This document shows, one piece after another, positions 1 to 12,509 of a stretch of DNA of 64,000 nucleotides. The position numbers were made by a program, and so were the translations under genes. Positions within the stretch are counted from its first letter, which is position 1. Every line of letters begins with the position of its first letter. This stretch comes from Symsagittifera roscoffensis (Eukaryota > Xenacoelomorpha > Acoela > Convolutidae): the NCBI RefSeq assembly GCF_963678635.1, contig NC_087063.1:42112759-42176758 (forward strand). Reading direction: 5' to 3'. Below the pieces are notes generated by a model. That model made no database searches. It was not told the origin of the DNA and was given only the letters and a program-made list of their open reading frames with translations.

Positions 1-1080
1 ATCTTTTGGCGTACTTGGGCACATAAACTCTTTTACTGACTGTCAACTGCACATGTGTTTTGTTTTCTCATGGTAATTTTCAGTTCGGACTGATAAAGTT
101 TCAATAACAAGAAGATGATATATTTGGAATTCATGACAACAAGTTAAAAACTATTGTTAAAGAACAACTTAGAAACGTTAATGACTCCAACAGGTTTTGA
201 AAACCAGTTTGGCGAGTGTTAGCAATGCTAGCTGATGAATAACTTGACTACGGTTTTGAAATTGCGTTGCCCAGCAGTTTTTGGATACCTCTTGACAGTA
301 AGTATTGACTTCTTTAGGCTTACCTTATGTAACTACATGTGCCAGAACGTCGAATTGTCTCATGATTTTTTGGAAAAATTATTCAAATTAAAAGTAAAGA
401 CCTAAACATGCTTATAACCATGTGTATATACGATGCAGTTAACACAGAAAAAGAAAGTTTGCAATCACGTTAACAGGGGAAATGCGGTGCTGAAAAATAT
501 CGCAGTTCGAAAAGTTGGTTGAAGGAACTTTGTCTTTATACTCGTGCAGACTTTATAGTGCAACAAGTTTTGGAAGACCCCAGCGCAAAATAGAGACCCA
601 ATAATTCAGTTTACGCTTTTTGGAGATAATCAGAAATAGCGCTAGACTGTCGGCTCAAATATTGCTAAAAAATAAATCAAAGTGAGCCTCTTACAGTAAA
701 GTTTTTTTTCTACAATTTAATCTAGAAAAATTGTTTTTGTTTATGCTAGATAGGCAATAGATGAAACGACAAATATTTTCTTTTGCCTTTTTGGAGGTTA
801 TTTTTATATCAGTTTTCCTTAATTTTTGTTGTGCTAAATAGGAAACTCACTTCGATTTTGTTTTGTCAAAAATTGTCCAAGTAGCTCAAACTTATTTTTC
901 GATTGAATTAGGAAACCGAAAATGATCTGTAGTAGGATACAATTTTGGGCACCAGCAATTTGTCTCATTTTATTTATGCAAAATTTTTACGCAAGTTTTG
1001 TTTTCATCGTTTTTAACCTAAAATTAACCAAATTTGAGAAAAAGCTTTAAATTTTCATATCAGATGCTACGAGATGCTTG
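1..1080. other. AT-rich non-coding stretch
   Basis: No open frame of credible composition, no RNA gene and no recognisable repeat was seen. The sequence has T-runs and A-runs on both strands, typical of the intergenic background of this window. Confidence 0.6.
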
Positions 1081-1128
1081 TTTTCATGCTCATTTTCATG
1101 CTCATTTTCATGCTCATTTTCATGCTCA
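1081..1128. repeat. 12-bp minisatellite, 4 copies
   Basis: Four perfect head-to-tail copies of TTTTCATGCTCA. A degenerate copy (GATGCTTG) precedes them. It is a simple replication-slippage repeat in non-coding DNA. Confidence 0.9.
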
Positions 1129-1767
1129 ACTATTTGAAATTACTCAATTGTCTATTTTATCTGTTTGATAAAAAACAATTGTTATGAAAATGTATTGGAT
1201 TGGGTTTTTGTATTTAATGGTTTTGAGACGCTTCGAAAAGTTTAATCACTTTTTCCAAAAATTATTTTCTTAAAAATTCTACTGGTTTTCAGAAAGGGTA
1301 TCCATAAAAAATCTACCTACTCTTAGGTGCCTGCATACTCCCCTGGTCTCTTTTTGTCTTACCTATTTGTCTACCGCCTTTGAAAAAGTTTGTGGAGAGA
1401 ATATTTAACCAATAATTCTTTCGATTTTTTTCGTTTTCTCAAAAATTAAGCTATTTAAATTGAACTTTCGGTTTCAATGACTTTTCCAAAAATCATAGCT
1501 TTTTGTTCAAAACAATTGGGCGCAGCCGTTTTTTCGGAAGATATTCGCCCAACCTGTAATTTCGATTGAACCCAAAAACTTAAGATTTGCAGAGTAGTTC
1601 TCGAGAAAATTTAAAAAATTAAAAAACGTCAAAAATCAATATTTTGAGTTTTCCGAGGGCCATAAATGTTTGTGTAAAAAGAATTTGGGCGTACTCGCAC
1701 ATGCAAAAGAGTTTCCGACATTTCTTTCTTAAGTTGAGAGAAAAATTTCAACTCCGTTCTAAATGTC

Positions 1768-1861
1768 TCAGGTCTTCCCCCAGCATATTTTGATAATAAA
1801 ACCAATTTATAAAGTTTTTGGTTTTATTATCAAAATATGCTGGGGAAGACCTGAGACATGC
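1768..1861. repeat. 42-bp-arm inverted repeat closing each 548-bp unit (unit 1 shown)
   Basis: The left arm begins ATGTCTCAGGTCTTCCCC and ends AATAAAACCAA. The right arm is its reverse complement, apart from one extra C in a C-run. The loop is about 12 nt. The same structure sits 548 and 1096 bp further on, in units 2 and 3. Transcribed from either strand it would fold into a near-perfect 42-bp hairpin. Confidence 0.9.
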
Positions 1862-1899
1862 ATAAACGTGCGTTTCAGGGCCTGAAACGCACGTTTATG
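1861..1899. repeat. 19-bp-arm palindrome at the end of each 548-bp unit (unit 1 shown)
   Basis: Arms CATAAACGTGCGTTTCAGG and its exact reverse complement are separated by a single G. It is directly adjacent to the larger hairpin and repeated in units 2 and 3. A one-nucleotide centre makes it a cruciform-type palindrome rather than an ordinary RNA hairpin. Confidence 0.9.
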
Positions 1900-2996
1900 A
1901 TTTGTCTTACCTATTTGTCTACCGCCTTTGAAAAAGTTTGTGGAGAGAATATTTAACCAATAATTCTTTCGATTTTTTTCGTTTTCTCAAAAATTAAGCT
2001 ATTTAAATTGAACTTTCGGTTTCAATGACTTTTCCAAAAATCATAGCTTTTTGTTCAAAACAATTGGGCGCAGCCATTTTTTCAGAAGATATTCGCCCAA
2101 CCTGTAATTTCGATTGAACCCAAAAACTTAAGATTTGCAGAGTAGTTCTCGAGAAAATTTAAAAAATTAAAAAACGTCAAAAATCAATATTTTGAGTTTT
2201 CCGAGGGCCATAAATGTTTGTGTAAAAAGAATTTGGGCGTACTCGCACATGCAAAAGAGTTTCCGACATTTCTTTCTTAAGTTGAGAGAAAAATTTCAAC
2301 TCCGTTCTAAATGTCTCAGGTCTTCCCCCAGCATATTTTGATAATAAAACCAATTTATAAAGTTTTTGGTTTTATTATCAAAATATGCTGGGGAAGACCT
2401 GAGACATGCATAAACGTGCGTTTCAGGGCCTGAAACGCACGTTTATGATTTGTCTTACCTATTTGTCTACCGCCTTTGAAAAAGTTTGTGGAGAGAATAT
2501 TTAACCAATAATTCTTTCGATTTTTTTCGTTTTCTCAAAAATTAAGCTATTTAAATTGAACTTTCGGTTTCAATGACTTTTCCAAAAATCATAGCTTTTT
2601 GTTCAAAACAATTGGGCGCAGCCATTTTTTCAGAAGATATTCGCCCAACCTGTAATTTCGATTGAACCCAAAAACTTAAGATTTGCAGAGTAGTTCTCGA
2701 GAAAATTTAAAAAATTAAAAAACGTCAAAAATCAATATTTTGAGTTTTCCGAGGGCCATAAATGTTTGTGTAAAAAGAATTTGGGCGTACTCGCACATGC
2801 AAAAGAGTTTCCGACATTTCTTTCTTAAGTTGAGAGAAAAATTTCAACTCCGTTCTAAATGTCTCAGGTCTTCCCCCAGCATATTTTGATAATAAAACCA
2901 ATTTATAAAGTTTTTGGTTTTATTATCAAAATATGCTGGGGAAGACCTGAGACATGCATAAACGTGCGTTTCAGGGCCTGAAACGCACGTTTATGA

Positions 2997-5320
2997 TTTG
3001 CTGAAACTTTCTGATTTGTTGAATTTTTTTTTCTCAATAACTATCAATGATATCATAGATTTAATTGCCCCATCAGGTTGTTCGAATGTCACCTTTATAA
3101 TTTGCTAGGTCCAGTTTTTCTGCAGAAAAAAAATCTGGCCTTCAAACAAGAGAAAGTTTTGAAACTTTGACGGTTTTTTTGTAATTGTTTTTGCTCTACT
3201 CGCAGTTCAGTGTCAGTTCTAAGCTTAAGTTTTCAATCGAGAAACCGGATTTTGGGAATACTCTCTATTATACTGGCGACGACCTGCTTTTAGCAGAAAA
3301 ATGTTACGGATTTCCGAAATTCAATTTTTGATTCTTTTTTAAAAAGTTTTTTGATTTTTCTTAAAATTTGTACTCTCACAACTGATGAAAATTTCAATCA
3401 TGAAGCGGTTGGGCAAGTTTTTTGTAAAAGAAAAGTTTAATCTTCAAAAAAAATCCAAAATCTCAAAATTTTTCGTCCATACTTATTTTAGTAGAGAAAC
3501 AACTAAGCTTTTGGGAAAAGTCGAATTTTTGAAATTACGCATTTCGTCCCGCATCAGCATAATAAAATCAAAAAATATCAAACACGTACCTCCAGCTTTA
3601 ATTTGGCCCTAGGGATCATTCACCGAGACATCCGAAATATTTGGTTTATGTAGTTTTTAACAACATTTTTCACTTTATTCTCGACTTATGCTTTTTTATG
3701 TTGTGTTGTATTGCAAGAAGTGCGAAGCTCCGTTTGGCCTCTCTGTTGACTTTCAGCATTTTACGAAAAGTATCCGGCGTATTTCATTTAAAACTTGGCC
3801 GTTTTAACCGAAAGCAGTTTGTAGAAGCCGATCATTTCATAATTAATAGTTCTGTGCATTAGTCGGGAAAATCTGTGGATGAGGATCAGATTGTCTTATG
3901 TTTGGAGTGGTTTTTTGTAAATCGGACCAATTTTTTTACGTTTAATTTCTTGCACGATATGATATAGTTGGAGGTTTTTCAAGCCCATATTCAACAACAT
4001 AGTTATCATGTGACTTTCTTGATTTTTTTGGAGTTTGGAATTAGCTAAATTGAGGTAATTAATACGAACGAAAATGCAAGTTTCATTTAACGTGCATAAT
4101 GTGCGGCGGCTTATTCATTACGAGGCCAAACTGTGCGTTTTGTAAACTGTAAGCTGATTCCGCAACAAGGAGGCTCCCTTTGTTCTTCTTTTGTTCTTTC
4201 ATTTCCTTTGATCGTTACCATAAAATTTTAAAATGTTTAAAGACTTGTCTCTGGAATCCAAGCACATACAGACACAAAACTGTGCGCCTATCCAGTGCAC
4301 AGTCTGGCTTCGTAATGTTCAAGCGAAAAAACTTCCTAAACAATTCTAGTATTTACGCTAGATATTTTATCAATTTAGCGCGTCAGTGGACCCGAAATAA
4401 GTCCTTGTAATTTACAATGGACAGGGAAACTAAATCTTTGAAAAAAGAGACTTTTTTTAGATTTGAGTTTTGAATAAACTTTTGTATGCAAAAGTTTTTC
4501 AAGACACCTACAAATATAAGCAAAACACTAAGCGTTTTGCTTTTAATTTGAAAATTCGATCTATTTCCACAGTTTTGTCAACACTTCATTTACTCAGCTG
4601 AAATATTTTTGTTAACCTTGAGTGGTCCGATAACGCCATGAATTATATTTTGATTTTGAGTTTGTTCCGGGTTGGGGCTTACTCATAGCTTAACTTCGGA
4701 TTTAGTAAACCATCTGTTTGTCACGAAATTTAATTTTCGACCGGATTTTTGTATTTCTTATTTGCTGTGGGAATAGTTTTTGTCTCCACCTTCTACTCGA
4801 GTGGTTGAAGGAGTATCACTTTGGTGCGGAAGCATTTCTAAGAAATGGCTAAACATTTTCCGAATAAGACACGATTGCTGGTATCAAACGGAGACCCGGA
4901 AATTCCGACTGACGTTAAAGGTGTCTGAAGTAGTTTTGGTACAAAAATTTGAAGTTTTTGGTTTTCTACTTTTTTTATCAAGTGATCACTTTTTTACGCA
5001 AATTATATAACACCTTAGAAGAAAATTGAAAATTCCACACTAATCAAGTATCACAATGTTTCTCCAAATTTGCTATTTTTGACCACTCATAGTTTGACTT
5101 CAGGGCATCAGTACTTCAAAATGCTCCAAATTGTTTTTGGTAAAAGTGCCAAACATTGAAACTCACAAAAAAAACTTTTTTCTTCCAACCTAAAATTACA
5201 GGAGAATAAAACAACATTTTTCAAGTCTGCGAGGAAATGTTTGAATTTAAAACAATGCATCACATTATAATTTAGTGCACTTGCGATCAGCATGTGTGTT
5301 GCAACCGAAACCGAGCACTA
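2997..5320. other. AT-rich non-coding stretch
   Basis: Frames of 70-80 codons exist here, but none has domain signatures, credible splice sites or coding-like composition. I see no RNA gene. Two short related phrases (ACTCATAG followed by TT or CTT and GACTTC or AACTTC, near 4.68 and 5.09 kb) hint at old repeat debris. Confidence 0.5.
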
Positions 5321-5535
5321 GATTCTTTTTCCCGTAAATTTTGTTCACAGAATTCGCACGGGAAGACGTTACAAGTGTTTTACTGGCTTTTACTTACAAG
5401 TGTTTTACTTACGTTACAAGTGTTTTACTTACAAGTGTTTTAATTCTGAAGTTCGTTTACTCGCTTCAGAATCTTTTCCCGTAAATTTTGTTCACAGAAT
5501 TCGCACGTGAAAACGTTGCAAGTGTTTTACTTGCT
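5321..5535. repeat. Direct duplication with ACAAGTGTTTTACTT minisatellite
   Basis: A segment of about 70 bp (TTTCCCGTAAATTTTGTTCA, then CAGAATTCGCACG) occurs at about 5328 and again at about 5470. Between and inside the two copies ACAAGTGTTTTACTT is repeated about four times with variable spacers. It is non-coding. Confidence 0.8.
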
Positions 5536-8500
5536 TTTTTATAATATGAATATCCAACTGATTTTTGGCGCAGTGGAATTTCCCATGCTTGAGATAACAA
5601 AGTCAAGGAGTTGAATTCCTGCCGGGAACTTTTTTTTTTCCTAACTGAAAATTTGTTGGGGCAAATTTAGACTATCGTCTGTCTGCCTTTTTTCGTCAGC
5701 GTATTTCCGGCAGTTTGGTTTTTTTGAAGCTTCGACTCCTGTGAAGTTTCTAATGGTGTAAGTAATTGCGTTCCAGAATTTATTTTATGCACTTTTTTAG
5801 TGCATTTATTTGACAAAAAGATTTTTTGAAAGTTTTTTATTATTAAGATTTGTCATTTCATTTGCTTTTAATCACAGACATTCATGCTTGTATCGCAAAA
5901 GTACGAAGCGAATTTCCGCCTGTGTAACGTTTGAAGCTATTTTATTTTTTGTTCGGTGAAGTGTGGTTATTGACTTGAATACGTATTTTGCTCTTTAAAA
6001 AACAAATATCGAACAATGAAACAATATCTAGTTGAAGTACCCTTCTAGGTGAAAGTGGTGTTAGGTTTCCTGGGTGTGGAAAGATTTTAATGTATTTGCA
6101 AATTTTGAGCAAGACACTTGACTCCTGGGAGCTTTTAAATCACACTAAAATTGTCGCAGGAACCAAATACATCTTGATTTATGGGAGGTGTCTGTTTTCA
6201 CGTAAGTGCCTCATTTTGTTTCCTCTTGACGGAAACAAGCTCGCTCAAATCAACATAGCGGAACCAACAAAATAGAACCAAATTGAGTTCATCGCTACCT
6301 CAGCTAAGTTGAGACTGAGTTGGATAGTTCATTTACTCGCTTCAATGAACTGACTAATGTGAGTTCTGAGACTTTTTTGGGTTGCGAATGATTTTGTAAC
6401 TTTAAGCATAATGGTAATTTAGTGCAAAACATTTCCGAGGAACGGATTTTTTTTTCGAGGGGGCGGAAAGTGTTTTTTGGTCTTTTTAGGTCGAGGAAAT
6501 TGGTTTTTTCTTTCAAATTACTGAGTCTCCCAAAACACAGAAGATGCTATCTAGCCAAAATGCTCTTTCTTGTTTTTTTTTTCAGCGAGCCTAAGTCGCT
6601 TTTTTCAGGAGAGCATAAAAAGCGCGTGGAATGTAATACATCACCAAGTATATTTTACATCAACTAGATAGGTCGTAGGCCTAAAAGTTTTAATTGCCCT
6701 TAAGCCGGCCTCACGTGTGTTTGTGAAAAAGAAATTGACGAGGTTATCACGAAGCATATTCCTAAAGGACGACAAATTATACAGCACATTGGAAAATTGA
6801 CCATTATGACAACCCATTTTTTTTTCTGATGAGAAAACCAATTGATTAAGCGGCTGCAAAATTGCAGATTATAATACGTATTGAGATATACCAAGTAATT
6901 TTATCTATTGAGTTTCACTCAAAATTATAATTAAAAAAAATATAATTCTGTATATGTCAAGTTCCTGAATAGACGAAATCCGTGCTTTAAGACTACTTAT
7001 AAGTACTTGATGAGATTCAAGTGCTTGCCTGCATCCAAGAACTACGAAACAACGAAAAAAAAATCAGAAGATTTTCATATTTTTGAGCTTAGGTTAAACT
7101 TTGTCGTCGTGCTTTTCATTAATATCTAGGAGCTACATAATTTTTGCCTTTTTAATGTTTTTTTCTCATAAAAATCGGTTTATTGACGTAAAGCATACAA
7201 ATGTATCTTAGTTTTTTGTTAGCATTTGAAGGACAATTGGGTGTTTTTAACAAAAACAACTGTCAAATTTTGAAGTTATTGTGTCTATAATTGTTTTATT
7301 TGACATTACCAATATTGAGTTCCCTCAAATTTTCAGAACAATTATAGAAATTTTGCCGCAATTTCTCCTGAAGTTGACACTAACTAACGCATGTTATTCA
7401 ACTTTTTTGCTATTTACCCGTCCTAACTTCACTCACCAAGGAATTACTGACCGTTGTTTTGAACATAAACGCCTAAACAACTATCTCTTTAATCTGATTT
7501 TGAGCTCAAGTTGCTTAGCCAGTTTGTATATTTAGTAAAGTGGTATAGTTCAAACGGCGCTGAGGGAACATAGATTGAGTGTCAAGATTGCTGCCTAATT
7601 TGAAAGGAATCTCCTAAGGGTAACACGAAGGTATTAACCGATAGTTCATAGGAGCAAATTAGACCAAAGTTTATATTTGTTATTTTAAAATTGCTAAATC
7701 CCTAAAGGACGTAAAGGCCAAGAAAGTAGGTATGATTACACCAGCTAATTTGATATATCTACTTTGAAGCAACTGACTCAAAATACACCACGCCTGGTTA
7801 ATTGCTAACATCAGCTGCATTTATGAACTGCTGGTTTTGTAGTCCCCTCAATTAACCTGCGGACACAGAAGAGCAATAAGAGCTTACCAGAGGTCAAAAA
7901 AGATTGATCGGAAATTAGTTTAAATTTCGAATTAATTTCAATACATCTGATCTTTGCCAATAAATGAATTGACCAAGAACATAAAACAATATTTCCTCAA
8001 ATGATCACAGCTAGATTAAGATCATTTATCCACGAGGGATAGGACCAACATACGAGCTGTACAGCTCATCAAGGCGAACCGCTGTTGTGCCCCTGCTTAA
8101 GCGAAAATAGACCCACTCAGCTTTTAGTTCTGGTTACGAGGTTTTAATGTTAAAAAGTTAAGTGAATCTTCAAATTTTAGGTGAAAAATTGAGAAAACTT
8201 CAAAAACTTTTTTCAGTGTCGAGAAAAAATGGTTTAGAGTCTCGAGCGTAGTTCTTAGAATAGGACGAAAATGTTTTTTTTTCAGCAGTGAAAAACTTGT
8301 TTGTACGCCAGGAAAGATATAGTGTTTGAAGCTTTATTTAAAGCTTCCTTGTCATGCAAATTTTATTTTTAAAAATAAAAAGATTTCGACTTATTTAACC
8401 TTCTTAGTTTGTAATTAATTTTTGAAGATAACTGTTGTTGGTTATGTCTAATTTTTCCTTATTATAATCTTTTTTTTCGCTTCTTTCAATACGCCATGCG

Positions 8501-9531
8501 CATAAAATGTCAATCTGAAAAAAAAACTAAAAAAGTTTTCCTTGTCGAGTTTTTGAAACAAATATTAAGTCGGATTTTTATGTGCTAAATGCAACTTGCA
8601 CAAAACCGGTTCTCATTGTCTTTTTTACTGTGCTATTGGCTCCCCTTGTTCAATTTAGTTTTTTTCGAGGTAAATTTCGGCACATGCATTATGTTGATGT
8701 CCTGGTTATCTGATATATCTTATTAAATGGGCGCAGGATAAGCTGCCCTATTCTGATCTCTTCCGTGTCAATCTACTCCACTCCAGTATACCCCATGCCA
8801 TTCCATCTTCTCCCATGGTTAAAATTGCTTAATTTTTGTCAGCAAATAAATTTTAGCAAATTTTTCTGAAAAAAATGACCATGCCTCAGCCAGCATATAA
8901 ACGACCATGAGTTCGCGAGTAATGTACTCCGTTTATACGCTCCGACTAATCAAAAAAATTTAAAAAACGACTAGAACTCATCGAAATTTGGTGTTCGCAG
9001 TGTAGTGTACAATGCAAATGGGGAAAACATTATAAAGCTCTTCAAACAGTTTGCATTTTTGAAAATCAATTTTTGGGCACTTGAATATAAGATTTCAGTT
9101 TAAGGTATGTCAAGTTTAGTTTAATATTTTGTCCACTAACAATTTTCCGACCAAACTGCTTTCAAGTTTCGACGTTTCGAGGCCTGTAAATTAAATAACG
9201 GTTGTCGCTCTTTTAAATTCTGAAACGTGCCGTATGTTTTTCGACTTTCAGAGCTTTGGATCAAACTTTGTCAGTTATAGATATATTGCAAAAGAAGGAA
9301 TCGGTAGATTTGAGCCGGCTAAAAAGTTACTGCTAACGCATTGATGTCAATGTTTTTCGTCATGTTTTTCGTCTTTTACGTACAGCACAATAAAAAAAAT
9401 CTTGAGGACCGTTTTGTGCATAAAAGGGTTGTTTTTCGTGTTTTAAATTAGTTTTCGGTTACCTCGAGTGTTTCTTAAAAAATTGTGTTAAAATAACAAA
9501 AGTTTGGTTTTTTTTTGCAGTAATTTGGTAG
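5536..9531. other. Non-coding stretch, no gene supported
   Basis: About 4 kb without a convincing exon or RNA gene. Frames near 6.4-6.7 and 7.3-7.5 kb are short and low in complexity. They look like chance frames in T-rich DNA. Part of this region may be decayed transposon, but I found no matching ends. Confidence 0.5.
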
Positions 9532-9732
9532 TGTGTCATCTGATTTGATATCATTCATATAAATTAGTCTTTTATCATGTCTTTATCTGATCTTCAACCT
9601 AACCCACTCCTTCCGAATGATCTTGATAATTACTAATTTAATGCTTTACTGATCAAGTAATTCACCTTTTTTAACTTACACTTGTCTTTTTTTCAAAAAA
9701 ATTATTTAGCTTTAGCATTAGATTAACTTATC
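9532..9732 (+). repeat. Left LTR of the older element
   Basis: About 200 bp, beginning TGTGTCATC and ending TTATCA. It matches the right-hand copy in order and in many blocks, including ATATCATTC, AATTAGTCTTTT and TTAGCTTTAGCAT. The two copies have diverged substantially, so the insertion is old. The outer boundary is approximate. Confidence 0.55.
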
Positions 9733-12047
9733 ATGACGCAGTCAAGCAATAACGAGTCGAACGTGAGAGACCTTTTACAATTCTGGCAGAATCACACAAT
9801 AGACCCTGCAACTCCATGGGAAGATTGGAGCGATCTATTCACTCTTAAAAATCATAACAAAAAATAATATCGACATAGATCATCTGCTATATCTAATGAA
9901 AGAAAATCCTACAATTCCGCTTATCTTCGAAAACACTTAGAGGGCAATAAAACTGAAGACCAAAAACGGCAGGTTGGAAAAAAACCTGGCAGAACGAAAA
10001 CGATACGGTTACGAAGAATCAGCTTACAAAAAAGCAGAATTCAAGAAGCTGAAGGAAATGCGTCTAGAGGAGACAGAAAAAATTTCTTAACTAACTTTCT
10101 AATCAGTTGAAAAAATAATTTTTAGCCAGATATTCATTGAAGTCAAAATCCTCCAGATTCCATTTAAACAAACTTGGAAACTATAACAATTGCATTCCTC
10201 AAAATAATATACCAAATCGTCGAAGACACAAACTCCTAAAAAAGGACCAAAATAACAACAAAATGCTAGAAACAATCTCTTCGACGCTTTGAGAGAAAAA
10301 TCAAAGAAATGCGACATAACCAGGGGAGACAAAGATTGGATAAAAGAAATTTTTGTCGACAACCTAAAAAAATATAATAACCTGAGAAAATTACCTGCAA
10401 AAAAAATCCTACCTCCGTGTGAAGCATTGAGCGCAGCTTCTATAAGCGAAGAAAATGTATAAAATTTCCAATCCATCAGTACACTTTGTACTTAAAAACA
10501 GCAAAAGCCAATTTCGTGTCAATGGAGAACTGGCACTAAATATTAAGAGAGGAAATCTGGGTATAGAGCGTAAAAGAAAACTTTCAAAAAAACACCTTCC
10601 TGTCTGTCCTCCTAAAAGTGTTACATTCCAAAATTCTATATATAGACGACACTTCACGAAAAATTGTAAGCCTAAAATTAAACATGGTAAAAAAAACTAA
10701 AAATTTAAACATTGTAAGCAGTCAAAATAAAAATAGCCCAGACGAAAAAAATCCGTCGAATTATACTGTTATAATAACTAATTAGGGTTTTTACGACAAA
10801 AACGGAATGCAACAGGAAAAATTGTTGAAGATGGCTTCGGGAAACGAAACTCAGGTTTGTTTTAATATTCAGTTTGACTCAGCCAGTTTTGTGAGATTTT
10901 TAAAGAGGAGGGCTCTACACAAACTTAAATCTAGTGGATCAAATAACTAAAAACTTAAACTGGGTTTCACCGACACACATAATCAAATAATCAGATACGC
11001 CTTTTCTCGGTTACGATATTCTCTATGATAAAGGATGCTTCTTCTTTCTGACTGAAAATCATGAAAAAAAATATTCGAGAAAACGACATTCTCCAAAAGT
11101 CGGAATTAAAGTAGCCCAGAAAATTGTCCAAACCAGATTTCACTAAAACCCAGTAGGTCACTTGATTCCATAAAACCCTACTTTTTCTCAAAATTGAGAC
11201 AGAGATATTATTTTCAGAAGTTATTCTTTCGAATTGGAAAAATCAAGAAGCAACCATTTCGCGAGCATTAAATCCCATCCAGCTAAAGTGAAGAAAAGTA
11301 CCTGATCAGTTTTTAGGCTCAATTGAAAACAGGTTTTTTAAATTAAAATCCGGCGCAATTATCAAAAAACTTGAAAATAGTAACAAAGATCGATTCACTA
11401 AATCTATTGTTTTAATTCGTAAGACAAATCATTTAATTTAGACTCCAAATTCATGAGCGAGAACAACTTTTCATAAAAACACATACCTAAACTGCACTTA
11501 CCTATTCGTAACTGGTTTTTATGGATAGGGAGAGTTGCCCAAAAAAAACATAAGGTTATGGATTCAAAAATCGGTTTTTTAACGTAAACAAGTTTTTATT
11601 TGGACGACAGTTTCTTCGCCTCCATAGCAAAATTTTTTGGTTATAGATAATTTAGATGTTGTGGATAAAATCGGATCAGCCAGCAACCCTATCGCCTTGA
11701 ACTTCAGCCTCCATCAACGGCAACTCGAGGGAGTGTGCCGCTTTATTAGCTTAGTTCAAATCGATAATATTACTCGTGCTGATACCGAGTTTACGCCTCA
11801 CGTTAGGCATCAACTCTTAGAATGAAAGTATTGAGATGCTCAGCACGCATATTACAGTTCAATAGTTGGCTGAAAGATACAAGTGAAAATTTCCGGTTAA
11901 TAGTTTGAATAAATATAGTTAAATCGAGATGTTTTGTGCTTTTAGAAGCAGCGACTAGCAAACAGTGGTAGGGGCGGCAGAGAGGGGGATGCTCCTTTTT
12001 CCAGCGGAATACGGGGTGGGGGCAGAGAGACTTCTGATAACAGCGGG
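9733..12047 (+). mobile_element. Internal remnant of the older LTR element, left part
   Basis: The first part carries the Gag-like signatures described for the whole element. The rest, about 10.5-12.05 kb, is decayed, and I cannot assign protease, RT or integrase with confidence. It ends where the BEL/Pao element begins. It is broken. Confidence 0.45.
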
Positions 12048-12509
12048 TGTGCGCCTAATCTCCGTAAATCAAAAATATGAAGTCGAATGTTTGAATTTAA
12101 CGAGAGAATTTATCGGCAAAAGCTTATCGTCATTTCGGTCGAGTATAATATCATAACTTCAATAATATTCATCACCAATTCACAGCTTCAATAACAAATT
12201 GGCGCAACCTAGCCATAAAAACCGGTCGGTAATGTCCTTGAGACAAATTGCTCTTTTTTAGCGGTCAGCCTTAATCAAGGCTGAACCGAATTAGAATCAA
12301 AAAACAGAACAAATAGGATATAACCCCCTTTTTTAGTATATTATTACATTAGCAGGTGGGGGACTCGAACCTACGTCAACTGTCAGTACGTTAGCGTAGG
12401 CCATTCGGCCAACTGTGCTTATTTTATATGCATTTATATTCTTGTTTTATATTTGCGTTTATATGCATTTACATGCATTTGTACTCTCGCTTACATTTGC
12501 GCTACAACA
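12048..12509 (-). repeat. 3' LTR of the BEL/Pao element
   Basis: On the minus strand it reads TGTTGTAGCGC...GGCGCACA. It is a direct repeat of 20560-21020. Just inside it on the minus strand lies AGGGGTGGAGGA, a good polypurine tract. The outer flank is GCGGG. Confidence 0.95.
12351..12420 (-). other. tRNA-like sequence inside the 3' LTR
   Basis: The minus strand contains TTGGCCGAATGGCC (a D-arm with a GGCC/GGCC stem, A-box like). About 29 nt later comes GGTTCGAGTCC, a perfect match to the Pol III B-box consensus GGTTCGANTCC. The outer ends AGCA and TGCT can pair, although the acceptor stem is incomplete. A 4-bp anticodon-type stem (TAAC/GTTG) can form. The same sequence lies in the other LTR. 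It looks tRNA-derived, not a working tRNA gene. Confidence 0.6.

Larger units (their letters stand above)
1353..2996. repeat. 548-bp tandem repeat, 3 copies
   Basis: Units start at 1353, 1901 and 2449, each beginning TTTGTCTTACCTATTTGTC. The spacing is exactly 548 bp both times. Units 2 and 3 look identical by eye. Unit 1 differs at a few places, for example GCAGCCGTTTTTTCGG against GCAGCCATTTTTTCAG. Each unit ends with two strong inverted repeats, listed separately. No unit holds an open frame that could be a gene. The near identity implies recent duplication or homogenisation. It could be a small satellite patch or the duplicated end of a transposon. Fragments of the hairpin motif recur at about 39.28 and 47.78 kb, so it is part of a dispersed family. 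Confidence 0.93.

Noticed and set aside
10099-10476. 125-codon minus-strand frame
   Set aside because: It lies opposite the Gag-like remnant of the older LTR element and has low-complexity composition.
12351-12420. Functional tRNA gene
   Set aside because: The acceptor stem does not pair fully, the base before the anticodon is not T, and the sequence is duplicated as part of an LTR. I call it tRNA-like only.
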